A stretch of DNA of 64,000 bases from Polymyxa betae (lineage: Eukaryota > Endomyxa > Phytomyxea > Plasmodiophorida > Plasmodiophoridae), in NCBI GenBank assembly GCA_003693705.1, contig RBZT01000499.1, positions 310,001 to 374,000 on the forward strand. The letters are read 5' to 3'. The notes under the pieces were generated by a model, which ran no database searches, was not told the origin of the DNA, and saw only the letters and a list, made by a program, of their open reading frames with translations. Below are positions 27,397 to 38,988 of this stretch, piece by piece. Within the stretch, counting starts at the first letter, position 1, and each line of letters begins with the position of its first letter. The translations under genes and the position numbers were made by a program.

Positions 27397-28746
27397 ATGC
27401 CGACTTTACATCCCGACAATGCTGACCTCGAACGTCGTCTGGCCGACGAACTGTTCGGTCCTGATCTATCTGACATCGTCCCAACTGGTGATGACGACGC
27501 CAGATCCGATCACGGCTCGGCGGCCGGCGCCTGGTCGGATCCGGACGACGACGACGTCCGTGTCGACTTAACGACGTCCGCCATCACGAAGAAGCTCCGC
27601 CGATCTGAAGACGAGACCCTGATTTCCGGCCGTGAATATACAGCTCGTCTTCGATCACAGTTCCAGAAGCTACATCGTCAACCAGAATGGGCAAAACCTA
27701 ATCGTGATGCCACCTCTGATGACGATGACGACGAATTCGCTTATATGCACACGACCGAACCATTGCTAGCAACAGATGCTGCCAGTGGTCGTGGCCTGTC
27801 TGCTGGGCGAATCCGCCTCCAGAGAATGAAAGACGCCAATCACGAGGCTCCCAGCGACGCCACCATTCAGAGCGTTCGTTTTCATCGTGATTCGCAGCTG
27901 CTTCTGACCGCCGGCATGGATAAGACGCTTCGTCTGTTTCACATCGCCGGTCAGACCAACGCCCGACTTCGTCAGGTTCACATCTCCGACATGCCCATGT
28001 TCTCTGCCGAATTCGCCGCCGATGGTCGCCAGGTCTGGCTTGCTGGACCTCGGCCCTATTTCTACGTGTACGACCTCGAGGCCGGCCGCGTCGATAAAGT
28101 TGCCGGCCTAAGCGGCCGCCCCGATAAATCGTTCCGTCTGATGGCGCCTTCGCCTGACGGTCGTACTGTCGCCTTTCTCTGCCAGGACGGCTGCGTCGCC
28201 TTTGTATCAACTCAATCGAAGCAATGTATCGGAACTGTTCGGGTGAATGGCGATCTGCGATCTCTTCAGTTCAATGATGATGGTAGCGAGCTGTATTCAG
28301 TAGCACATGATGGTCAGGTCCTTATCTGGGATGTTGCCACCCGAAGATGTCGCCGCCGTCACCAAGATCACGGATGTATTAAAGCAACCCAGATTGCTGC
28401 CCGTGGTTCAATGTTTGCTACCGGAATGGCATCCGGCATCGTGAATCTATATTCGGATGAGAACACCGACCCGGCTCCATTGAAGTCATTCACGTCGTTA
28501 ACAACACCCATTGATTCGTTGGTGATGAATCATGATGGGCAGCTATTAGCAATGGCGTCGAAAATCAAGAAGGATGCCTTACGTTTAGTACACGTCCCTT
28601 CAAGGACCGTCTTTACATCATGGCCGACCTCACAGACACCACTTCACTACGTCTCATCACTGGATTTCTCTCCGGACAGCCGATATCTGGCGATTGGAAA
28701 TGATCGCGGTCGTGTCCTACTCTATAACCTGGCCCAGTACCAATAA
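27397..28746 (+). CDS. UTP18: U3 snoRNP protein UTP18 (WD40)
   Basis: A small-subunit processome protein of the UTP-B complex, acting in nucleolar 18S rRNA maturation. A single uninterrupted exon of 449 codons from ATG 27397 (MPTLHPDNADLERRLADEL) to TAA 28744-28746. The acidic N-terminus carries the exosome/MTR4-contact region of the family, but no certain arch-interaction motif was identified. The propeller begins with IQSVRFHRDSQLLLTAGMD, a close match to the UTP18 signature, and continues MFSAEFAADGRQVWLAG, FVSTQSKQCIGTVRVNG, DGQVLIWDVATRRC and VSSLDFSPDSRYLAIGND. It is intron-free and more GC-rich than the intron-dense neighbours. Length is close to the yeast and animal proteins, minus part of their N-terminal extension. 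Confidence 0.93.
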   Translation: MPTLHPDNADLERRLADELFGPDLSDIVPTGDDDARSDHGSAAGAWSDPDDDDVRVDLTTSAITKKLRRSEDETLISGREYTARLRSQFQKLHRQPEWAKPNRDATSDDDDDEFAYMHTTEPLLATDAASGRGLSAGRIRLQRMKDANHEAPSDATIQSVRFHRDSQLLLTAGMDKTLRLFHIAGQTNARLRQVHISDMPMFSAEFAADGRQVWLAGPRPYFYVYDLEAGRVDKVAGLSGRPDKSFRLMAPSPDGRTVAFLCQDGCVAFVSTQSKQCIGTVRVNGDLRSLQFNDDGSELYSVAHDGQVLIWDVATRRCRRRHQDHGCIKATQIAARGSMFATGMASGIVNLYSDENTDPAPLKSFTSLTTPIDSLVMNHDGQLLAMASKIKKDALRLVHVPSRTVFTSWPTSQTPLHYVSSLDFSPDSRYLAIGNDRGRVLLYNLAQYQ

Positions 28747-28825
28747 TCATACCGAATAAATCACTTAAACTCTGTTAATCGACATATGGTGTTAAGCATT
28801 GATTGGACATCGTCGCCGACATGAA

Positions 28826-31105
28826 CTAATCGCTCTTGATATCTTTGTAGATTCTATTAACAAACAGGTTGGCACCTGTGAATGAAATCGAAGCGCAAAA
28901 ACATCCGATACCGGACGCCAGGAGCAACGAATATGCGAAATAATACAGGGTCTGGAACATGCCTGACATCTGCGTCTTGAACACGAAATAGTAACAGCTG
29001 TACAGGAATGTGTAAAGGCCCGTACTGGCCCCGGATCCGAACGCCATCCACTGCCAGCGGTAATCCTCACTGTTCAGCTTGAAATAGGTGACGACGACCG
29101 AGACACTCATGGTGACGAACGTCAAGATGACAAAAACCAAGAGCAAGAACCCGTATACATCTGTACAAGGCACAAATCAGATTAAGCTCCAACAAACATT
29201 GCAATGCCGATCTAACAGTAAAATTTGTAGTTCCAGAAAGCGGTCAAGACGAAATGCATCTCAATGAAGATGGAACCAAAGGGCAGAATGCCGGCGATCG
29301 GTGCCAGGACGGTTGGGTTCAGGTACCAAGGCCCCAAAGGGATGGGTCTTCTCATATTTGACACCCGGCACGGAAAGTCGCCGACTTGCGTCAGATTGCG
29401 CCCTACCAAGGTCCCGGCAAGCGTTAGCGGCCCGCATAGGAAAAGCTATAGAGCGATACAACCAGAATCAGGAAACGAATGGTCGACTTCAACCACGTCG
29501 CTTACCCAAATGGCCGTAACGCTAACAACGACCGAGAATGGGATCCCGGCTGATGAGGAGTGTGTGATGGCGACGAAGTTCAGAAATGTGAGAACAGAGA
29601 CGACAGTGGCCGGGATAATGATCCAGGTCATGACGAAGACGCGCTTCCATTGCCGGCCTCGATTGCGCTTGTAGTAGGACGCCGACGAATAGCCACCGGC
29701 GAAAGACGTGAGCACCCAGGCCGTCAACACATTGGTGAGCAGAGCACCACGCCATCTATTTTGTGATATTTCAATACAAAGAGTGGTCGCTCAATGAGAC
29801 TCAAAAAAGTTCCATTAAGCAGTGAAACGCTTGCAATAAAAGCTTGGAACGAATTTAACGAACAACAAAATGACGATAACAATAACCAAAAAATATTCAG
29901 ACCATATAATGCATTTAAACAGCACAAAGAAAGCAACAGCTTCGTACCGATAGACGTGACCTGTTATAGCTAACAGACAGACCAAAGCGAGCATACAGAA
30001 GAGCTGATGACCAGCACCAAGTAACGTCGCCAATGACGAAAGATGTGGCGGCGGCCGGAACACATCGCCATGAATCTGTTTCCACCCAGATTCGTCATTG
30101 ACCGTATCCAGATCGAATCCGTCATCATCCAAGCTGTATCGAGCATAATCGTTCCGTAATGTCCTGATCACAATCAGAGCGACTAGGCCGCATAGAAATA
30201 GCACCATCATGAACGAGTTAAAGAAAGAAAACCAATGAATCTGATGCTCAAAGAAATCGCTATCCAGATAATGGTCGAATCGGCTTTCGAAGGTTTCCTC
30301 GGTCGGCTTCCAATGAATTTCAAACGTAAATGGATAGGTGCGCCCTTTGACGATGGGTTGCAGATTATCAGAAGTCAACATGACCTGGATGATGCGGTCG
30401 TCATTGTAAGTGACATCGAGGCGACGATGCGTGTAAAGATAGGCAGCAGCCGGGGTCTCATCACCGCCCGATTGAGTACCATCGGAAAACTCACCAAAGA
30501 GGCCCCATACTGGAAGCTCGTCCATGTACATTTGATACCAGTAAAGATTCTTAACAGCATTGGTGAAGATCTCGACGGATTCCGGGGTCAATACGAGCTC
30601 ACAGAGCGTCGTTTTCTCGCGATCTTGCTTGAACTGGATTAAAATTCCGCTATCTAGAGAAAGTATAAGAAAATGTCTGTTTACTATGAAATCAAAACCA
30701 AAATGATACAGAAACAGCACAGGCTTAGAGCCAGCTGAATTACTAACGCCTATAGCGAACAGAAAAGTCGACCAAAAATATACAAAGTCGAATTAGAGAA
30801 ATTTGAAGATTACCAGTTAGTTCATTGCCCTCTAATAGAGACCCAAGCGTATCGGATTTAATGGTAGGAGACTTTTCGTACGGGCGACAGAACGGCATTG
30901 ATTTGTACGAATACGTCTCCTGCGGGTTGAAATTCGGCCCGACTTTGTTCATCCATAAAATCACAGTCTCGCCAGGCGAATACTAAACGACGAGTTTAAA
31001 CGTTATTGGATAACCGTCATCGCAGCGATTAACCTGATGGCTGCTCTCATCAGCGTACGACAGACATGCGGCGATGGCCAGCAATATCAAATTGTTCCAC
31101 CACAT
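28826..31105 (-). CDS. TM9SF3: Nonaspanin TM9SF3 (transmembrane 9 superfamily)
   Basis: A nine-helix endosome/Golgi membrane protein. The start ATG 31105 gives a signal peptide (MWWNNLILLAIAACLSYA). A first intron joins SSHQ to YSPGETVILWMNKVGP, the invariant nonaspanin N-terminus, followed by YSYKSMPFC. Luminal matches are LTPESVEIFTNAVKNLYWYQMYMD split by family blocks, and IVKGRTYPFTFEIHWKPTEE. The membrane part shows HQIHWFSFFNSFMMVLFLCG, IRTLRNDYARY, ESGWKQIHGDVFRPP, GGYSSASYYKRN and VVVTYFKLNSEDYRWQW. The HWKPT and NDYARY blocks point to TM9SF3 rather than TM9SF1/2/4. The C-terminus ends IYKDIKSD, with a K-x-D type Golgi retention signal read by COPI. About five short introns. The stop is at 28826. 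Confidence 0.9.
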
Positions 31106-31324
31106 GGCAGGCCAATACGTCAGGAGACGCCCTGGGCCGTCGCGAGCAGGCAGGCGGCCACGACGGAATCCAGGAGAGCGATCACGACCTGAGATGAAGC
31201 GCAGCGAAATCTCTTTCAGATGTCGATGGGGTTCCGCACAATTACCAAGGAGGCCGCGTCGCTGCTATTCCATTCAGTCTTCCTCTTTCGATCAACATGG
31301 ACCCCCCCCCCTGGATCATGTTTC

Positions 31325-31326
31325 NN
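31325..31326. other. Assembly ambiguity (NN) beside two poly-C runs
   Basis: Two undetermined bases lie between a run of ten or more C near 31303-31313 and another near 31344-31355. The flanking sequence is likely low quality or a joined gap. It is intergenic (between the TM9SF3 start and the EF-hand gene stop), so no gene model is affected. Confidence 0.9.
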
Positions 31327-31383
31327 GAAATGGGACGGACAACCCCCCCCCCCATGGCAGAAAGAATTCACTATCACAGCCTA

Positions 31384-31432
31384 ACTGAGATATGTTGCAG
31401 ACGTAGAGCTTAGCTGAGATATGTTGCAGACA
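31384..31432. repeat. Short direct repeat, two copies
   Basis: The 17-mer TGAGATATGTTGCAGAC occurs twice within 50 bp, at about 31386-31402 and 31415-31431, separated by 12 bases. It is a simple local duplication; it lies next to the poly-C/NN region and could partly be an assembly effect. Confidence 0.7.
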
Positions 31433-31443
31433 GAACGGAAATT

Positions 31444-32232
31444 CTACATATGTGGTTGTTTATATGTTAGAAGTTGAACATGATCTTCGTAATTGAGCCG
31501 GTTGTTGCGATCCACGTCAAGCTACAACTGAATTAGAGCGGTCAGCATATCAATATGCAATGATAAAATACCTGCTGAACAATGGCCCGGGCTTCATGAA
31601 CTGGCATTTTACCAATAACGGTTAAAGAAGCGAACAGATCTTGGATTGCAATGTGGCCGGGTTTGGTTCCATCAGAAAGCACCTGTTGAAGGCAACTGAG
31701 AGTTTGGAACAGACCACCGGTCCCGTTGGACTTACAGCAAACGCATTCAGCAATTCATCGCGATCGAAACCTTCTGCTTTCTTGCTCAGAGTAGCACAAA
31801 ACCTATCAGGGACATTTGATTCGACATCGGCCGACGACATCACCATACTCGTGGAACTGGACGCTACCGTCTTTATCGGAGTCTAACATCTTGAAAAACT
31901 GCTCGACTTCTTCCTGGAGACATATTCAATACCGTCGACAACAACATTCTGATGAACACGACCTCATTCGATTGAATGCGCAGAATTGAAAGGAGCATCT
32001 TGACCTCTTGTTTATCAATGGCACCATCTAAACAGTGGGGTCATGGGGTCAGCCCCGTTTACCCCAGTACACGCGGCCTCCTCACCTCGATTGGAATCCA
32101 CCAGATCGAAGCTACAGTGTATCATATTGGGTTACTTTGAATAATGGATTCATTGACTAACATTGTCTTGAGCTCAGCAAGCTGCTCCTGGTCGCAAACT
32201 GGCCGGGTAGCCGATGCCGACCCTGGCGACAT
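31444..32232 (-). CDS. Calmodulin-like EF-hand protein (myosin-light-chain-like)
   Basis: About six short exons from ATG 32232 (MSPGSASATRPVCDQEQL) to TAG 31444-31446. After splicing the first helix reads AELKTIFDLVDSNRDGAIDK, with EF-hand loop 1 DSNRDGAIDKQE. Loop 2 is DSDKDGSVQFHE (its Glu made by splicing), followed by FCATLSKKAEGFDRDELLNAF. A third, non-canonical unit runs VLSDGTKPGHIAIQDLFASL, and loop 4 is DVDRNNRLNYED. About 155 residues. The four-unit layout and the N-terminal extension before DQEQLAELK resemble calmodulin-superfamily regulators such as myosin regulatory light chain, centrin or troponin C; the exact member is not settled. Loops 1 and 2 keep the Ca-binding residues, loop 3 has lost them, and loop 4 is partial. 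Confidence 0.7.
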
Positions 32233-32662
32233 CGCTATGCGCCGATCGTTCAGGGTACTTAGGATCTGGGATCGCTTCTTAGACCCAAATTTGGCTGAAG
32301 ATGTCGTTGTCGCGACTTTCGATCACTTGATTTTTGGTTTAAGTTTCACTTAAGTTCGTATTCTATATCCAGCGTTTTTCTGTTTTCTCGTCGCCAAGTG
32401 TGATCACAATTTTGTCGTTGACAGAATATGATTAGCATTAATTGGAATTATCTTGCTGTCGTTGGTTTGAGGTTCTTCTCTCTATGTTGATCTCAATGCT
32501 TTCTATGTTTGATTCGCACAAATATCATAGTATCAATTTCTTTTAAACTGTGCATGTTAATATCACAGCATCTCCTATTTCATCACATTTTCTGATCATT
32601 AACGAATACACGATCGTGCAATCATCCCATGTTACTTCACGAAAGGCCAATCGACTTTGGCG
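32233..32662. other. Intergenic stretch between two minus-strand genes
   Basis: A 430-bp AT-rich stretch holding the promoter of the EF-hand gene and the 3' end of the coiled-coil gene. No further exon is supported. Confidence 0.35.
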
Positions 32663-33421
32663 TTATTTCCACTTCTTGTTGAACTCACCTGTAGCATCGT
32701 CGCGATTCGTGGCGAGCATTGTCTCGATATCCTTTGCTTTCGTCACCAAATGCTTCAAGAAATCCTGATCGAACTCTTTCTCAGCCGTTCTTTCCAAATC
32801 TTGTCGCAGATGCATGACCAGATCCTGAGCCTTTGAGCGTTGCCTTTCAAGCTGATCGCGCTCTCTCCGAATCTGCTCCATTTGGCGTTCGTGGTCGCCT
32901 CTCAACTTGGTCATTTCGCGGCGCATAGAAGCGATCTGTTCTGTGAAGTGTTGCTCCGGAGTCAGGGTCATTTTGCTGCCGATATCTCGAATCGATTGCA
33001 TGACGCGATGTCGGGCTGATCGGGGCGACTCCTCATCATCTGATTTCGCCTCCATGCCTTGACGTCGCTGCAGGGCGATGTACGCCATTTCGGTCGTCGT
33101 GATCGCATCGAAGATTGAACGTAGAATGCCGGATTCAGCCGGTGCCGGCTTCGTTTCTGGTGCTACCGGCAACGTCGACCGAGGTGTCAGCGGCTTTGAC
33201 GACAGCAACTTTGGCGAGATCGGCGACGTTGTCGTTATCGAGCCTCGCCGCGAGCTTGACCGCGATGGTGATTCTTCGACAAGAATACGCGGCATCATAT
33301 CGGGGTCGGCGCTTCGTCGGCGAGTCAGAGCTCGGCGCGATATTGGATCGACTGAAGGCGGGCAAGATTCAGCATCGTTGTCACTGACGATGAACCGGGG
33401 TCGAAGCAAATCCATGTTCAA
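32663..33421 (-). CDS. Orphan coiled-coil protein, Ser/Arg-rich N-terminus
   Basis: A single open exon of 252 codons from ATG 33421 (MNMDLLRPRFIVSDNDAES) to TAA 32663. The N-terminal half is disordered and rich in Ser, Arg and Pro (SPSRSSSRRGSITTTSP), with several possible phosphorylation sites. Residues of about 95-165 hold SGILRSIFDAITTTEMAYI. The C-terminal 90 residues are a strong coiled coil (REMTKLRGDHERQMEQIR and on). A perfect donor-like ACAG-GTGAGT lies 11 codons before the stop, but no downstream exon was found, so the simple open frame is kept. No family recognised. Confidence 0.55.
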   Translation of the reverse strand: MNMDLLRPRFIVSDNDAESCPPSVDPISRRALTRRRSADPDMMPRILVEESPSRSSSRRGSITTTSPISPKLLSSKPLTPRSTLPVAPETKPAPAESGILRSIFDAITTTEMAYIALQRRQGMEAKSDDEESPRSARHRVMQSIRDIGSKMTLTPEQHFTEQIASMRREMTKLRGDHERQMEQIRRERDQLERQRSKAQDLVMHLRQDLERTAEKEFDQDFLKHLVTKAKDIETMLATNRDDATGEFNKKWK

Positions 33422-33474
33422 ATATTGGCGGCGATGAATCAGATTTATGGACTAAGGGAGATATTTTTACAAAA

Positions 33475-35292
33475 CTAATAGCTTGGCACAGAGGCGATGA
33501 TCTTGCGGCACTGGCGCCAATATAAGGCATGCAGGGTCAGCTCGGCTAGAAGCAGTGAACCCACCATAACGTATACGACCATTTCCGACGCAAAGAACAG
33601 TGTACAGGTCTTTGTAGCTGAATCGAAATGTCGGACCAGGTAGCCTGTGCAATCTGGATCCAGACATCGATTCATGGGAATCCATCGTCTCTGCTGACCA
33701 TGACATTGGACGACAGCGCTACACGTCTCCGGCATCGTCGCTATCCAGAGTTAATCACTCATTGAAACGTTTTTGAGGGCGTACTGTTTAACGACAGACG
33801 GTTTGCCATGCCGAACCTGACCGCCTCCAGATCAAAGGCAGCATAGAAGGCGCGCATCGCCAGCGCCCCGAACGTTATCGATGGTGGTGATTCCATCGAT
33901 TGCGCGATCGGTATATCGCGAGAGATGCAGAGCCTGGAACCGGATATCAGGACAATTGTCTATTGACACCGGTGAGTAACCTCGCCGATCCATTGCCCAT
34001 CGGCAGCAGCAATTGGTCGAGCGGCAGGAACAGCAGAGGACCGGCCGGATTCAGCTGGAACGTTAGCTTCGGCAGCGTCTTTGTGGCATTCGCTGGGACC
34101 CAGCAAGGCATCGGCTCCGAGTCATAATGGACGGAGGGGATCCAGGCCATCACCTAGAAAATCGATTAGCGCTGGCGATGGACTAATAAGAACGCTGAGC
34201 ACCATGTCGAAGAATTCGGCGGGCAGACGAAGACAAGACGCCCCCGTATCGATCAGCGCTGATAATTGATTATTCGCGAAGCGCAAAGGACAACTGTAGC
34301 GCGATGTCGTACCTTCCCATTGGTGGCCGCTATAGTTGGCAAACAGATTGGCACCGCAGACAGTCAGGTCGAAAACAGTAAACCGATGAACGTATGGCTT
34401 GTCGTAAGGGTTCTGCGACCCCCATTGTATTACAGGTTTGTATTCATCTAATCGTAACGGGTTCAGAAAAATAATTCCGAACGTAATTCTGAACAAAACC
34501 AAACGATGTTTAGATCGCAGACGATACTGAGCTGAAACTAAACAACTATCAACACATGAAGCTTAGTTGAAACCCGTTGAAATATTTCCGAATCTGCAAA
34601 ACTGTTGTAAACCTGAGATATTGCCTATCCCGAGGACGGGGGTCTCCTCACCCAGATCCAACGTGAATATGTCAAAATGGCCGGTGTCGAGTCCCGCCAG
34701 ACGACGGAATTGAGTACAAGACTCGTCATGAGGGTCGAGACAGTACACGCGCTGTAATGACGAATATGCCAACCCGATAAGACCATCCACACCCTGAAAA
34801 GTCTGGAACCTATCCGGCCCTGATCCACGCCAGATTTGAAGTTTATCGACACCAATGTAAACCAGCGTCGCTTGTAGATCATCGCCAACCCGAACGATAT
34901 CGGTGCCAACCATCGTCCTTCCTGAATTATTGACAGTCGCCCCGTCGATTTCAAGCTCGAACGCTGCCCGAGATGTGTCCACGCCGAGAGAAGTACCAGT
35001 GCGAAATGATGATGATCTTGTATGATTGAAGCACTGCGACCCGCAAATGCTGGAATCGGTAAAGATGACCTGAAAGAGGCGGTTATCGAGCCATTGTCGA
35101 CGACGACGAACAAACCAGATCGGAAGTGCTGGTGTCGACAATGAACGTGAGATTTTGGGGCGGTGTCCCGATGCGGATAGGAATCAGGGCGTGCAAGCGG
35201 TCGTCAGCGAATTTCAGCGGATATTGGGTGGCCGATGTCGTAACTGCCGCGACAACGGCCAGGATCAGACGGCACCAGGCCGATGTCGCCAT
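33475..35292 (-). CDS. Membrane-anchored pepsin-like aspartic protease with non-canonical first active site
   Basis: A pepsin-family (A1) protein from ATG 35292, with a signal peptide (MATSAWCRLILAVVAAVTTS). The pepsin start RIGTPPQNLTFIVD follows, then the first catalytic block DTSTSDLVCSS, where the family has DTGSSDLW: the Asp is kept but the Gly is Ser. Next come FQGVDGLIGLAYSS, EETPVLGIGNISG, and the second catalytic block LSALIDTGASCLRLP, which is normal. After two short introns the C-terminal lobe ends with PSITFGALAMRAFYAAFDL and VRFGMAN. A last intron joins a Cys-containing stretch and a transmembrane helix (MVVYVMVGSLLLAELTLHALY) ending at 33475. It is therefore a type I membrane protein. 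The DTS change may reduce or abolish activity. Substrate unknown. Confidence 0.8.
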
Positions 35293-35456
35293 GCGATCAT
35301 GTGGACAGATCCAATTGGGCATGACCCGAACCAAGGAGGCCCTGCATTGAGCAGTCACACGCATGCAGTTACGTTACCATTGTTTTTACTAAAACATTTT
35401 TGCACTTTAGAAAAAACAAGCAGAACGTTCTGACAAATTTGTGCGCGCAATTTTGA

Positions 35457-35758
35457 AAGGTCCCATAATGGACCTACCTAGATGGCTCGATTACTTCAGC
35501 CCCTGAAATGACGCCGACAAACTTCAAGATCATACTTGTACAGGATCACTTCTATAGTGATTTCTCCTGTCTAGTCATACCCAAATATGACAGATCTACC
35601 AACCTGGACGATGATCCAAAGGCGCCTTCGCTTAGCGCGAGGCTGGATCTGGCCATTCTTTTGGCCAGCATCCACGATGACCGTACCGTTTGCTATCATT
35701 CCAGCTTATGGTTGCGATGGCGCTAGTCTGACAGGTTCATCTCATAATCAAATCGAAT
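35457..35758 (+). repeat. Dispersed 302-bp repeat, copy A (inverted relative to copy B)
   Basis: 302 bases that recur in opposite orientation at 60594-60895 with roughly 15-20 mismatches and no indels seen. At its left end is a small palindrome, AGGTCC-CATAAT-GGACCT. The right end falls in the stop codon of the coiled-coil gene (35758-35760). Open frames inside (for example MTDLPTWTMIQRRLRLARGW) resemble no known protein. No target-site duplication was found. It is probably a short mobile element or a remnant of a longer one. Confidence 0.85.
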
Positions 35759-38334
35759 TATTTTACTCGGGGTGTCATCACCCGGTATATTGGCCGATCA
35801 GGATCATCATCAAAGATTATCCGCATCGATCTGGGTGTGTTATTGCTATATTTCGATCCCGTTCCAGATCGTGGAGTTGGTGACGATGAGGGCTGTCTAA
35901 CATGCTTTCGTTCGCCACGTCGCTTTGCACGTTCAGCGTCGATTTGTCCAGACTGATGTTGCAGCAAAACGAATTGGTACAGCGACTTCCAGTTGTGAAT
36001 AGCACGCCTCTGCTTAGCTTCATTTTTAACCTTGGAATTGGATGTGCCCTTGGCCAAGCAGTCGTCAAGATCGCATTGAGTCGCTCTGCTGTTGATTAGG
36101 ACTAAATCCCAAGCAGCATTTGAGCGTCGTCGAGCCTCATCTATTTCGTCGAAGATACAGGGATCCAAATCGCTTTCTCCAATGCTGGAGACCATTGGAA
36201 TCCGGTTAGGTAATCGACTTACAAATGGCGTAGTTTTTGTTGACGATGTCGGTGATGTTTTGGTGCTTGATTGTTTGCTTGATGCTCTCGAAATCGCATC
36301 GGTATTCTCACTTACGCCTTTGCTTTGAGATGGCTGTCGATCGCCGCCATCGTTCATCACATAGTCTTCAAGATTAGGATCGCCAATGTTGCTTCTCTTA
36401 TCTTGTTCATAGCGCTCAAACTTCGCTTCTAAATGGCCTTCGTGTCCAACATTTGGAACGTCGGAATTGGGCTGGATAAGATCGTCAAGATCTCGGTAGC
36501 GAGGCTGTTGGTTTTTATCATTGGCGCCGTACTGAGCGGCATCACGATGAATCTCGTCGATCATCGCCTGGATTCCTTGATGGTCAATCTGATCGAATTC
36601 GTCCGCAGAAATGTTGCTTGGCTTTGGCGACTCCAGTTCATTGAGCATTTCGTTCATTTCCGGAATTTGCATACTGTCAGCTTGAGAATACAGCTCCCTA
36701 GCATGACGGCCGCCTCGCGCAGAACTTCCGTTTTGAACGAATGCTGTTCCATCTGATCTCGCTCGTCGATGTCCTCCAGCCGGTTTCGATCTTTGTGACT
36801 TTGTTGGCTGAGCAGCATTCTTACGTGCCTTATCTACAGCTGCTGCTATAGTTGTATCTTGATCCCCATTGGCTTCGGCGGCGATCCGGCCTGCGATGTG
36901 GCCTGTATCACAACCGCGCTGTGCACTTTCTGAGCTGTGACCACTTTCTTTCGGTGTAGTCTCTGAGCCGCGATTGCTGTCTGTTTGCTCCTTCGACAAT
37001 GATGGTTGCGAAGTGCTGTCGAAGGAGATCTTGTTAGCATCTGGAACAGTGGCCTTTAGTAACGAGCTGTCTCTAGTCAAGCGGCCAACACGATGAATCT
37101 GTGATATCGCTTGCTGCTGGCGGCTCGCTTGTTCCAATTTGAAAATTTGTGTGGAGAAGTTCGTCGTCATCTGCTCCTAAGAGAACGTGGAACCCATTGT
37201 TATTCCAAGATTCAATTTAAAAATACCTCTTTTTGCTTCCAATGCTTCCTCTCAACGGCGAATGCTTCTTTCAGACCGCGAACTTCCTCAGCACTAATCA
37301 CATTCAGTAACGAGTGTATTTTTCGTCGACATCTGTACTGTTGTCGTTCGAGTTCCTCACGAGCTCGGGTCATTGCTGAGATCTGTGATCGCATGTTGAT
37401 ATCGCCTTGCTGAAGCGCTTTTGAGACAGTGACAGACGAGACCGAATTCTCGAGACGCTCCTCGAGCAGACGAATTCGTACTTGCAAATCTTGGATCTGT
37501 TCGGCTGCTTTCGCATCATCAGCGGCTTTTTCAAGCTTCAATGTTCGAAGGTGATCCCGCTGCTCTTTCAGCTGCTTTTGGTATCGATCAACCAGCTCAG
37601 CCAGATTTGTCGATTGCTGTTTAGCAGCATGGAGCTCTTCTTTGACTAGATTCATCTATAACTTTGTAAGGATAGAGGATCAAGCCAAGGTAGCATTCTG
37701 AGACCTGCAACTCGAACGTCTTCGTGCGATTATCGAGTTTAGCTCGAGCTTCCTGCAGTAATCTGTTCCATTCGGCAGCCTCGATTCGCCCGTCACCGTT
37801 GAACGTGATCTGTGAGCCCATCCTTTGCAGAATCGGGCGATGATCGGCTGGATAGTCTCGTAACGTCGTCCCGTGCAACTGTTGGTTGTGAAGGCGCTGA
37901 TTCACATCGTTTTCAGTTATTAATGTTTTCAATGCCAACAGCTGCTCATAGAATTCGTTTCTTTGCTCAGATAAGGTAGCATTACGTCTATCGAGTTGCC
38001 CTTTCATATAAACTTCGCGAGCTGCCTGTTCAGCAATGCATTTCTCTAACGAAATGACATACTGCCTATACAGTTCCATTTCATGGCGATTTTCGGCAAC
38101 AATTTCGTTGGCGTGCTGTATCTGGGCAGCACAATGGCTAAGAGTCGATAACCGGGACATGACATCAAAGAATAGCACGTCGATGGACGAGTTCAAGTTG
38201 CATTGGCTTCGGCAGCCATCTGCCTGAGCAGCGCTTAGAAGCCTATCTCGAATACAAGTGAGGTCTAAAAGATCCGGTGATGATGGGGTGCTGGGGTCCC
38301 CAGGGTCCACTACAACCTTGCTTCCTTCTAGCAT
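35758..38334 (-). CDS. Large coiled-coil protein, unknown family
   Basis: Three exons join in phase: 38334 to about 37706, about 37656 to 37228, and about 37177 to 35758, giving around 830 residues. The first exon starts MLEGSKVVVDPGDPSTPSS and is helical, ending with a possible EF-hand-like NGDGRIEAAEWNRLL and KTFELQ. Exon 2 (MNLVKEELHAAKQQSTNLA) and the start of exon 3 are coiled coil. The remaining 400 residues are disordered and rich in Ser, Gln and charged residues, with short helices such as MNEMLNELESPKP and a C-terminal MRIIFDDDPDRPIYRVM. No family was recognised; a cytoskeletal or centrosomal scaffold is possible but unsupported. The TAA coincides with one end of the dispersed repeat copy A. 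Confidence 0.65.
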
Positions 38335-38988
38335 GTTGCATCTGATATGAGATCACCAGCGTACTAGGGACACTGCCTTAATCATCATCGAATGAAAACC
38401 GCGAAAGCTTGAATCCCCGATAAAACCTATCGTAGATACTCATTGGATGGCCTTAAACGCTAATGAAAGGCATGGATGTGGTCAAAGCTTCGAACACATT
38501 CTTGTCTTTATGGTTCTGGTTCAACAGCTTTAAGCCTCCTTCATTTCGTGACCAATCTGGTCCGCTTATGGGGATTCGTTGAAGCGATGATAGAGAATCT
38601 TCCAGCCATCCAAGAAATATTGACGCGATTGAGGGCCGAAGATACTTCACTCTCCAACACTTGATGGAAGATACTGCATTCCTAGTACAAACATAACGCG
38701 AGCAGATGGATTGATGCTTTAGCGAGTGTCTGATTGATAAACAAATGATTCAACTCGTCGATAATCCTGATTTCAGGATTACCCACGGCTACCAACTACG
38801 CGATCCAGTTCGGAGAAAACCTGTGAATCAACGAACCACTGCTCCTTTGTATGTACGATTTAGGTATACCAGACCTTTAACGGCCAACGCCCTGTAATGA
38901 GAATAGCAGAGTGTCTTTCAGATAGTGGAGAGAGGCGGAGTCCGTGCGCACACCCCTTTGAAGTCGCTTTGAAAGGCAATTGGTCGCC
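38335..38988. other. Divergent intergenic region, no supported gene
   Basis: About 650 bp between the divergent starts of the large coiled-coil gene and SmG. Open frames of about 60 codons occur on both strands (38453-38664), but neither has a recognisable domain. Confidence 0.35.

Noticed and set aside
27698-28210. A 170-codon Arg-rich minus-strand frame
   Set aside because: It is the shadow of the GC-rich UTP18 exon, whose WD40 protein is unambiguous.
29264-29674. A 136-codon plus-strand frame in the TM9SF3 region
   Set aside because: It is opposite conserved transmembrane exons of TM9SF3.
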